NCBI GenBank assembly: GCA_039809365.1
Contig: JBDHUV010000033.1
Location: 1-7,877 of the forward strand
Direction: 5' to 3'
Origin: JBDHUV01 sp039809365
Lineage (GTDB): Bacteria > Patescibacteriota > Microgenomatia > Levybacterales > GWA1-39-11
DNA: 7,877 nt
In this document: positions 1 through 5,556 of the stretch, piece after piece
Position numbering within the stretch: position 1 is the stretch's first letter
Layout of the letters: each line of letters starts with the position of its first letter
Position numbers and translations under genes: made by a program
Notes under the pieces: model-generated
What the model saw: only the letters and a program-made list of their open reading frames with translations
Databases searched by the model: none
What the model was told of the DNA's origin: nothing

Positions 1-408
1 TGGAGAAAGGACATTCTTCTTAAATTAGGAGGATTTGATGAAGAGTATACAGGGAATGCAATAAGAGAAGACTCAGACATGTCTCTTCGAGTAAAAAAAC
101 TGGGATATAAGATAATATTTGATCCTAAGAGTGAAGTTGTACATTTAAGAGCACCAGAAGGTGGGAGTAGAAAGTCAGAAGGAAGAATAAAATGGTATTT
201 TGATTTTTTTAGTAATGAAACGTATTTCTTTCTAAAACATCGACCTAAATTATTACTCCCTCTTATGTTTATTCAGAAGTATGAATGGTTCATCAGATGT
301 TTTTTCTCATTTACAAGAAATCAGAGTGTTTCCTCATCACTTTTTACCCCATTTCTCGGTATAATAAACGGAGTAGATAAATATAAGAAATATGAAAATA
401 GGGGTTGA
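1..408 (+). CDS. GT2-family glycosyltransferase, C-terminal part (5' truncated by window)
   Basis: The reading frame is open from the first base, giving 135 visible residues; the start lies upstream of the window, so the internal ATG at 79 is not a plausible start. The visible part is the acceptor-side half of a GT-A fold family 2 transferase: a 'GGFDEEY' segment at residues 10-16, then 'REDSDMSLRVKKLGYKI' at about 22-38, where the ED pair is the usual catalytic-base region, then 'VVHLRAPEGG', a typical histidine-containing end of the domain. The DXD sugar-nucleotide site would be upstream and cannot be seen. The last 80 residues are aromatic and basic and may lie on the membrane. It most likely transfers an activated sugar to a lipid-linked glycan on the cytoplasmic side; the sugar cannot be told. 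Its TGA stop lies 17 bases inside the next gene, which suggests translational coupling. Confidence 0.88.
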   Translation, partial: WRKDILLKLGGFDEEYTGNAIREDSDMSLRVKKLGYKIIFDPKSEVVHLRAPEGGSRKSEGRIKWYFDFFSNETYFFLKHRPKLLLPLMFIQKYEWFIRCFFSFTRNQSVSSSLFTPFLGIINGVDKYKKYENRG

Positions 409-1489
409 TGCTGGTTGTCTAGGAGTCAAAGATCCACGTTTAAAAGTTGGAGTATATAATTTTGCAGCAAATTTACTTATTGAGTTAAGTAAACTGGATA
501 CAGAAAATGAGTATCTATTATATAGCTTTCACCCAATAGACTCTAAGCTATTAAATAAATTAGGACCAAATATGAGGAATGTTGTTGTGCGTCCTGTACA
601 AGGGTGGCTGACGATATGGCTTCCTATTCGTATGGTTCGTGATAGAGTGAATCTGTTCCTTGCGCTTGGGCAAGCAGTACCTCCACGTATGATGCCAACA
701 ATAAGGACACTTGGAATAATATATGATATTGCATTTGAGAAATATAAAAAATATTATCCAGATTCATATAGTCAGCTTCACTCAAACACAAAACTTGTTG
801 TAAAAAGATCGGATCATATTTTAACTATTTCACAAAGTGTTAAAGATGATGTTGTTGATTTTTTTGGCGTTGATCAGGAATTTGTAACTGCAATCCCTCT
901 TGGTGTGCGGATGTTCCCTCAGAGGACGTATAAGAAAATGCGGAGTAATCCTTACTTTTTATATGTTGGAGCATTAAAACGTATAAAAAATATTCCTACT
1001 TTACTAAAAGCTTTTGATATTTTTGTTCAGCATACAAAAAATGATGTTGAGCTCGTAATTGCAGGAGGGGACAAATGGAAAGATCCAAAAATTGATGAAG
1101 CGTTATCTGCAATGACGGATGAGACTCTAGAAAGAATATCTTTCTTAGGCTTTGTTCCAGATGAAGAGCTGGTCCATTTATATAGACATGCAATTGCATT
1201 TGTTTCTCCAAGTCATTATGAAGGATTTGGGTTAACATTTTTAGAAGCAATGGCTGTTGGTTGTCCTGTAATTGCATCGAATGCAGGGTCACTTCCCGAA
1301 GTTGTCGGGAATGCAGGCATATTATTTGACCCTTCAGATACTGAAGGTATTGCAAATGCAATGACAGATTTATATAAGAATAAAGATTTATACTCAAAAT
1401 TAAGTAAAAAAGGTATATCAAGAGCGTCAGAATATTCATGGGAAAAATGTGCAAGAGAAGTACATGGAGTTATTGAACAGTTCCGTTAG
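392..1489 (+). CDS. GT4-family glycosyltransferase (mannosyltransferase-like)
   Basis: This 365-residue protein has the usual length for a soluble GT-B enzyme of family GT4, which takes a sugar from a nucleotide sugar with retention of configuration. The N-terminal domain opens with 'MKIGVDAG' and has a glycine-rich acceptor-side stretch near residues 20-25. 'LTISQSVKDDV' (144-154) and 'IPLGV' (168-172) mark the linker to the donor domain. The donor domain starts with 'YFLYVGALKRIKN' (188-200), carrying basic residues K196/R197/K199, and has the EX7E motif at E277 and E285 ('EGFGLTFLE'), followed by 'GCPVIASNAGSLPEVVG'. The pattern resembles the MtfB/WbaZ type of mannosyltransferases, but donor specificity is a guess. 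The start has no Shine-Dalgarno sequence at proper distance (a GGAG lies 18 bases upstream), and the gene overlaps the end of the previous one, so it is probably translated by coupling. No key residue is missing. Confidence 0.93.
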   Translation: MKIGVDAGCLGVKDPRLKVGVYNFAANLLIELSKLDTENEYLLYSFHPIDSKLLNKLGPNMRNVVVRPVQGWLTIWLPIRMVRDRVNLFLALGQAVPPRMMPTIRTLGIIYDIAFEKYKKYYPDSYSQLHSNTKLVVKRSDHILTISQSVKDDVVDFFGVDQEFVTAIPLGVRMFPQRTYKKMRSNPYFLYVGALKRIKNIPTLLKAFDIFVQHTKNDVELVIAGGDKWKDPKIDEALSAMTDETLERISFLGFVPDEELVHLYRHAIAFVSPSHYEGFGLTFLEAMAVGCPVIASNAGSLPEVVGNAGILFDPSDTEGIANAMTDLYKNKDLYSKLSKKGISRASEYSWEKCAREVHGVIEQFR

Positions 1490-1490
1490 T

Positions 1491-2606
1491 ATGAAGCCAA
1501 AAGTAGCTATCGTAAGAGGAAAATTTTTAAATAAATATGAAATGCAGACATTTGAATATCTAAAAGGAAGGTATCAATTAACTGCATTTGGTTCACTCAC
1601 CTCATTTCATAAATCGTTTTCGTTTCCTGTTAAAAAACTTACAAGTCCGATGGATTTGCCTGAGTTTCCTTATAAAATGCAAATCTTAAATAGACTTTTT
1701 ATTGATGCACATTATTTATATGGGTTAGAAGACAAGTTAAAAGGATATGATATCGCACACACTGCAGAAACATATTACAGGTATACGCAGCAATCTTTAG
1801 ATGCAAAGAAGAAAGGCTTTGTCCATAAAGTAGTAGTAACAGTGTTAGAAAATATTGCCTATAATAATGAAGGTATTTGGGGAAGAAAAAAATATAAACA
1901 CAGAACAAGACAAGATGCAGACGCGCTCATTGCACTTACTCAGATGGCAAAAAAATCGCTTATAAAGGAAGGGGCAGATCCTAAAAAAATCCATGTTATT
2001 GGAAGTGGAATTGATACAGAAAAATTCTATCCATCAAAATCAAAAAAAAGTAATTATCTTACTGTACTATTTGTAGGAAGATTTGAAGTGTATAAAGGTG
2101 TATTTGATGTACTCTATGCAGCAGAACAATTAGTAAGATCTACGTATGACCTTCCGTTAAAGTTTGTGTTTGTGGGAAAAGGTTCTCAAAATCGTGCAAT
2201 GCAAGATCTTGTAGATAGATTGGGAATTCGAAATAGTGTACATTTTCTCTCTGTGCCATATGGCAAAATACCTGAAGTGTACAGGGATGCTGATATATTT
2301 GTTGCCCCAAGTTCTGATACGAAAACATGGAAAGAGCAGTATGGATACATGTTACTTGAAGCACAAGCAAGTGGGCTGCCTATTGTTACCACAAAAAGTG
2401 GTTCAATTCCTGAAGTTGTTGGAGATGCAGCTCTTCTTGTAAATCAACGTGATCAAGTTGCTCTTGCTCAAGCTCTTCACACTTTCCTTACAGATAATAA
2501 AAAAAGAGAAAAATATGGAAAAATGGCAAGATTGAGAGCTGAGAAAGTACACGATAGTAAAATTATTGCAAAAAAAATTGCTGAAGTATATGACTCTGTT
2601 TTATGA
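1491..2606 (+). CDS. GT4-family glycosyltransferase
   Basis: The product is a 371-residue GT-B enzyme of family GT4. The ATG at 1491 is preferred over an in-frame ATG at 1449: 'MKPKVAIVRG' begins directly with the first beta strand of the fold and leaves one base after the previous stop, whereas the longer form would overlap by 41 bases and add 14 residues unlike the family. The N-terminal domain spans about 1-180; 'ALIALTQMAKKSL' (145-157) and 'IHVIGSGID' (167-175) mark the hinge. The donor domain holds 'VLFVGRFEVYKGVFDVL' (192-208) and the EX7E motif at E282 and E290 ('EQYGYMLLE'), then 'SGLPIVTTKSGSIPEVVG'. It is only distantly like the preceding GT4, mainly in the donor domain, so it probably makes a different linkage rather than being a recent duplicate. 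Sugar and acceptor are unknown. No Shine-Dalgarno sequence is visible. The stop forms ATGA with the next start. Confidence 0.92.
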   Translation: MKPKVAIVRGKFLNKYEMQTFEYLKGRYQLTAFGSLTSFHKSFSFPVKKLTSPMDLPEFPYKMQILNRLFIDAHYLYGLEDKLKGYDIAHTAETYYRYTQQSLDAKKKGFVHKVVVTVLENIAYNNEGIWGRKKYKHRTRQDADALIALTQMAKKSLIKEGADPKKIHVIGSGIDTEKFYPSKSKKSNYLTVLFVGRFEVYKGVFDVLYAAEQLVRSTYDLPLKFVFVGKGSQNRAMQDLVDRLGIRNSVHFLSVPYGKIPEVYRDADIFVAPSSDTKTWKEQYGYMLLEAQASGLPIVTTKSGSIPEVVGDAALLVNQRDQVALAQALHTFLTDNKKREKYGKMARLRAEKVHDSKIIAKKIAEVYDSVL

Positions 2607-3427
2607 AAAAAGTAGATATTGTTATTGTCCATTTTGGTGATCCTTCTATAACTACAAAAGCAATAGAAAGCTTAGAAAAGTATATAACTTATAGATCTAT
2701 TATTTTAATCAATAATGATAAGAATACTAAAATGCCTGAGAATGTTATAGCAAATAAAAGAATTGTATATATTGAGAATAATGAGAACGTAGGGTTTGCT
2801 GCAGGAGTAAATAAAGGTATAGAGATTGCTTTAAAAAATGGTGCAGACTATGTGTTACTTTTTAATAATGATGCGCGTGCTGTCAATGACTTTCTTACTC
2901 CTCTTTTTAATACATTTGATATGGATAGAAAAGCTGGTATTCTTTCTCCAGTAATCTCATTTAAAAAAGATGGGACAACATACTATGATTTTGGAGGTAT
3001 GATCCAAAAATATATGGGCAGGACATATCATAATAATTTATTATCATATACAAAAAATGATCCCGTTAACGTAGACTATGTGTCTGGATGTTGTATGTTA
3101 ATTTCTTGTAATGTAATAAAAGAGGTTGGTCTGTTTGATTCGTCATTTTTCTTGTATTATGAAGATGTAGATTTTTGTCTTCGCGCGAAACAAAAAGGAT
3201 ATTTTTCTTATTGTGTTCCAAAATCTTGTGTACAACATTTGTTGAGTAAATCAACAGGACAAAACTCTGATCTTTCTCTTTATCATTTAATAAAAAGTGC
3301 AAGAGTTTTTGGGAAAAAATATAAGGATCAGTTTCCATTTCATCAGTTATACCTCCTTTTTCAAACAGGGATATTTTTTATAAAGTTTCCATTTTCCTTG
3401 AGATCTCTGATTAAAGGATGGGTATAA
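2603..3427 (+). CDS. GT2-family glycosyltransferase, rhamnosyltransferase-like (RfbF/WbbL type)
   Basis: This 274-residue protein is an inverting GT-A transferase. It starts with 'VDIVIVHFGD' (4-13), has 'IILINND' (33-39), then 'NVGFAAGVNKGI' (62-73), the usual signature of the RfbF/WbbL-like GT2 subgroup. 'LLFNNDA' at 85-91 gives the DXD-equivalent (N88-N89-D90) that binds the metal and nucleotide. 'YVSGCCMLI' (159-167), 'GLFDSSFFLYYEDVDFCLR' (176-194) with the acidic EDVD at 187-190, and H212 form the acceptor and catalytic side. The last 30 residues are hydrophobic and aromatic (about 247-268) and may tie the enzyme to the membrane. Known members often add rhamnose from dTDP-rhamnose, but other sugars occur, so that is inference. 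The start overlaps the previous stop as ATGA, a coupling arrangement, and no Shine-Dalgarno sequence is seen. Confidence 0.93.
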   Translation: MKKVDIVIVHFGDPSITTKAIESLEKYITYRSIILINNDKNTKMPENVIANKRIVYIENNENVGFAAGVNKGIEIALKNGADYVLLFNNDARAVNDFLTPLFNTFDMDRKAGILSPVISFKKDGTTYYDFGGMIQKYMGRTYHNNLLSYTKNDPVNVDYVSGCCMLISCNVIKEVGLFDSSFFLYYEDVDFCLRAKQKGYFSYCVPKSCVQHLLSKSTGQNSDLSLYHLIKSARVFGKKYKDQFPFHQLYLLFQTGIFFIKFPFSLRSLIKGWV

Positions 3428-3428
3428 T
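3398..3428 (+). promoter_or_regulatory. Possible promoter just upstream of the flippase gene (leaderless type)
   Basis: A perfect TATAAT at 3423-3428 contains the TAA stop of the preceding GT2 and sits 5 bases before the flippase ATG at 3434. An upstream TTGAGA at 3398-3403 matches the -35 consensus in 5 of 6 positions, but the spacer is 19 bases, longer than ideal. Transcription from this element would start at about 3434-3435, producing an mRNA with no leader, which fits the lack of a Shine-Dalgarno sequence here. In AT-rich DNA such matches also arise by chance. Confidence 0.33.
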
Positions 3429-3433
3429 AGAGT

Positions 3434-4690
3434 ATGGGATATACGAAAGCAGCAATTAGTGGTTTTAGCTGGCTTACAGCATTTAGATTTGTAACCAGAG
3501 GAGTATCTTTAGGTAAAACAGCAGTAGTTGCAAGATTCCTTACTCCTTCACAGTTTGGCCTTTTTGGAATTGCAACACTTTTACTTTCTTTAGTTGAGGT
3601 ATTAACTGAGACAGGAGTTAATGTATTTTTAGTCCAACAAAAAGAAGAGGCTGATGACTATATAAGTTCTGCATGGCTTGTTTCGATTCTGAGAGGAATG
3701 ATCATAATGTTCGTGATGCTTATTGCTGCTCCGTTTGTTGCAAAATTTTTTAATGCTCCTGATGCAACACCTCTTCTTCTGATCATGAGTTTAGTTCCAT
3801 TGATCAGAGGTTTTATAAATCCCTCTGTTGTTAAACTCCAAAAAAATCTACTTTTTAAAAAAGAGTTTTTCTTCAGAAGTTTTGTTCTATTTGTAGAAAT
3901 TGTGGGAACAATTATATTGTTAGTTTTGTATCCTCAGCCAAGTAGTCTAATATGGGGATTAGTAATTGGTGCTTTGTGTGAGATGCTTTTATCCTATGTT
4001 ATTATCTCGCCTCGTCCTCAGTTTCAATATAACAAGGGATATATCTCAGAGCTTATCCATCAAGGTAAATGGATTACTGGGGCAAGTATCTTTAATTTTG
4101 GTTTTGAGAGAGGTGACAATATCGTGGTTGGAAGAATACTTGGGTCACAAGCGCTGGGAATATATGATATGGCGTATAGATTTTCAATGCTTCCTATTAC
4201 TGAGATCTCAGAAATTGTTAATAAAGTAGCATTTCCAGTATATGTAAAAATATCTGATGATTACTTCAGGCTAAAACGCGCTTTTTTGAGAACAATCGGT
4301 GTTGTTTCTCTATTTGCCATAGTTGTAGGATGTATATTATTTTTCTTTACAGAACCTATCGTAAGGATTATTTTAGGAGATAATTGGCTTGGGACAGTTG
4401 GCGTATTAAAAATATTGGCATTATTAGGTGTGATTAGGGCAGTCTCTTTGTCTATTTCTTCCTTTCTCCTTTCACTTAAAAAACAAAAATACCTTACACT
4501 CACAACATTTATTGGATTGGCGGGCATGATAATTACTATTGTTCCAGCAATTATGATGTGGGGGATTGTCGGTGCCGCATATGCTGCAGTTTTTGGACAT
4601 CTTCTCTCAGTTCCATTTATTGTATATTTTGCCTGGAAATCTCTTGAAAAAGTAAAAACAGACTCTGCTCGTCATCCATCCTCAATCTGA
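3434..4690 (+). CDS. Wzx-type polysaccharide flippase (WzxC/TuaB-like, MOP superfamily)
   Basis: This 418-residue, strongly hydrophobic protein belongs to the polysaccharide exporter branch of the MOP (MATE-like) superfamily, which moves polyprenyl-diphosphate-linked repeat units from the inner to the outer face of the membrane. I count about a dozen membrane segments, for example near 41-60, 82-104, 149-166, 171-192, 287-305, 322-348, 355-374 and 377-400. Family hallmarks are 'ARFLTPSQFGLFGIA' (33-47) in the first helix pair, 'GDNIVVGRILGSQALGIYDMAYR' beginning at 227 (the conserved D...G..LG...LG.Y..AY pattern), 'VAFPVYVKISDD' (265-276) and 'LGDNWLG' (314-320). The length is normal to slightly short for WzxC-type proteins. 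It begins 6 bases after the preceding gene, has no Shine-Dalgarno sequence, and has a TATAAT immediately upstream. Surrounded by glycosyltransferases, it is most likely the exporter for the glycan they make. Confidence 0.93.
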   Translation: MGYTKAAISGFSWLTAFRFVTRGVSLGKTAVVARFLTPSQFGLFGIATLLLSLVEVLTETGVNVFLVQQKEEADDYISSAWLVSILRGMIIMFVMLIAAPFVAKFFNAPDATPLLLIMSLVPLIRGFINPSVVKLQKNLLFKKEFFFRSFVLFVEIVGTIILLVLYPQPSSLIWGLVIGALCEMLLSYVIISPRPQFQYNKGYISELIHQGKWITGASIFNFGFERGDNIVVGRILGSQALGIYDMAYRFSMLPITEISEIVNKVAFPVYVKISDDYFRLKRAFLRTIGVVSLFAIVVGCILFFFTEPIVRIILGDNWLGTVGVLKILALLGVIRAVSLSISSFLLSLKKQKYLTLTTFIGLAGMIITIVPAIMMWGIVGAAYAAVFGHLLSVPFIVYFAWKSLEKVKTDSARHPSSI

Positions 4691-4696
4691 TACAAT
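4669..4696 (+). promoter_or_regulatory. Possible weak promoter upstream of the WaaE-like GT2 (leaderless type)
   Basis: TACAAT at 4691-4696 begins directly after the flippase TGA and ends 6 bases before the next ATG at 4703, so the expected transcription start is the A of that ATG. A poor -35 candidate, TCGTCA at 4669-4674 (4 of 6 positions), lies 16 bases upstream. There is no Shine-Dalgarno sequence. The layout repeats that found before the flippase gene, which is the main reason to list it; alone it would be weak. Confidence 0.27.
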
Positions 4697-4702
4697 AATT
4701 AT

Positions 4703-5470
4703 ATGAAGGTATCAGCTGTTGTTCTCACAAAAAATGCTCAAGACACTATTAAAGAATGTATAGAATCCTTAACATTTTGCGATGAAGTTGTTGTAGTTGA
4801 TGATTTTTCTACTGATGATACAATTCAAATCATTAAAACAATAAGAAATACTCCTGTAATAATACTTGAACGTGATTTAGAAGAGAATTTTTCCCAACAG
4901 CGGAATTTTGCGTTAGAACATGTAAAAAATGAGTGGGTGCTTTTTGTTGATGCAGATGAAGTAGTAACAGACTCACTTGCAAAAGAAATAACACAGTTGC
5001 ACGATTTAGATGTTGAAAATGTACAAGGATATACAGTACAGAGAAGAGATGTTATATGGGGCCAAGAGTTATTATATGGTGAGGCAGGAAAAAATAGATT
5101 CGTAAGGCTCGCACGTAAAAACGCAGGAAAATGGGTGGGAACAGTACATGAAACGTGGAAAATATCAGGAAATATACAAGAGCTTGCCAATTTTTTGTAT
5201 CATTATCCTCACCCTACAATCTCGGAATTTTTAAGAGAGATAAATAAATATTCAACGTTACGTGCACAGGAGTTGTATGCAAAGAAAGTAAAATCTAATC
5301 TTTTCTTTATTCTCACGTATCCTGGATTAAAGTTTATAAAAAATTATATCTGGTATAGAGGATATAAAGATAAAACTGCAGGATTTATCTGTGCAATGAT
5401 AATGAGTTTGCACTCATTTTTAGTTCGAGCAAAACTCTATCTATTATGGAAAGGTATCAAAAATACATAA
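4703..5470 (+). CDS. GT2-family glycosyltransferase, WaaE/KdtX-like
   Basis: This 255-residue GT-A enzyme matches the WaaE/KdtX-like subgroup of GT2, whose studied members add a glucose to lipopolysaccharide core or modify surface glycans. It opens with 'VSAVVLTKNAQDTI' (3-16), has 'VVVVDDFSTDDT' (29-40) for nucleotide binding, 'NFSQQRNFAL' (62-71), which is typical of this subgroup, and 'WVLFVDADE' (78-86), whose D83-A84-D85 is the metal-binding DXD. 'VGTVHE' (145-150) gives the conserved histidine-glutamate pair near the acceptor site. The C-terminal part (about 196-250) has hydrophobic and basic stretches, 'LFFILTYPGLKFIKNYIWYRGY' region included, likely a membrane association as in other members. 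Donor and acceptor cannot be inferred; a lipopolysaccharide role is doubtful if the organism has one membrane. It follows the flippase by 12 bases. The last 25 bases overlap a short membrane-peptide frame starting at 5446. Confidence 0.92.
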   Translation: MKVSAVVLTKNAQDTIKECIESLTFCDEVVVVDDFSTDDTIQIIKTIRNTPVIILERDLEENFSQQRNFALEHVKNEWVLFVDADEVVTDSLAKEITQLHDLDVENVQGYTVQRRDVIWGQELLYGEAGKNRFVRLARKNAGKWVGTVHETWKISGNIQELANFLYHYPHPTISEFLREINKYSTLRAQELYAKKVKSNLFFILTYPGLKFIKNYIWYRGYKDKTAGFICAMIMSLHSFLVRAKLYLLWKGIKNT

Positions 5471-5556
5471 CACTTCTTTTTATTGTTTGGAGTATCATTA
5501 TCCTTGTTACCTATCTCCTTCATCTACTGTGTAAAGGAGGAATATGTTTGCTCTAG
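5446..5556 (+). CDS. Possible 36-residue membrane peptide, or misread N-terminus of the next gene
   Basis: A frame from ATG 5446 to TAG 5554-5556 encodes 36 residues: a short basic start (MERYQKY), one clear hydrophobic helix at about 8-28 (rich in I, L, V, with W15), then 'CKGG' and a Leu-rich end. It starts 25 bases inside the preceding GT2 and ends 13 bases inside the next gene, bridging the only intergenic gap in the cluster. No Shine-Dalgarno sequence precedes it. Three readings are possible: a real small membrane protein, a leader whose translation opens the start of the next gene, or the true first membrane helix of the GT39-like protein separated by a frameshift (a -1 change between about 5535 and 5553 would join them). 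A chance open frame in AT-rich DNA cannot be excluded. Confidence 0.25.
   Translation: MERYQKYITLLFIVWSIIILVTYLLHLLCKGGICLL
5514..5540 (+). promoter_or_regulatory. Strong Shine-Dalgarno of the GT39-like gene inside a potential hairpin
   Basis: AAAGGAGG at 5533-5540 is by far the best ribosome binding site in the window, but it lies only 3 bases before the ATG at 5544, which is short. TCTCCTT at 5514-5520 can pair with AAGGAGG at 5534-5540 (six Watson-Crick pairs plus one G-U), with a loop of 13 bases that may pair weakly inside. Folded, this would hide the whole Shine-Dalgarno sequence. A ribosome translating the short frame 5446-5556 would pass through and open it. The Shine-Dalgarno call is firm; the regulatory role is inference. 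Confidence 0.45.

Noticed and set aside
996..1454. A 152-codon open frame on the minus strand
   Set aside because: It lies wholly inside the GT4 gene, whose motifs are certain; the translation is low-complexity, Leu/Ile/His/Gln-rich and resembles antisense of AT-rich coding DNA.
1449..1490. Upstream in-frame ATG for the second GT4 gene
   Set aside because: It would add 14 residues unlike the family and a 41-base overlap; the ATG at 1491 begins exactly at the first strand of the fold.
392..2606. The two adjacent GT4 genes as a recent tandem duplication
   Set aside because: They share only family donor-domain motifs; N-terminal domains and spacing differ, so any common origin is old.
3776..3810. 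Inverted repeat (CTGATCA / TGATCAG arms, extendable to about 10 pairs with one G-U) followed by TTTT
   Set aside because: It is inside the flippase coding sequence, has a 15-base loop and only four T residues, so it is a poor terminator; probably chance codon content.
3838..3870. Runs of A and T (CCAAAAAAATC, CTTTTTAAAAAAG) as possible slippery sites
   Set aside because: In the flippase frame they read as ordinary Gln/Lys/Asn/Phe codons and the phase does not match a -1 slippery heptamer; the protein continues intact.
4825..5190. A 121-codon minus-strand open frame
   Set aside because: It is antisense to the DXD and VHE region of the WaaE-like GT2 and shows Ser/Cys/Thr-rich composition with no domain sign.
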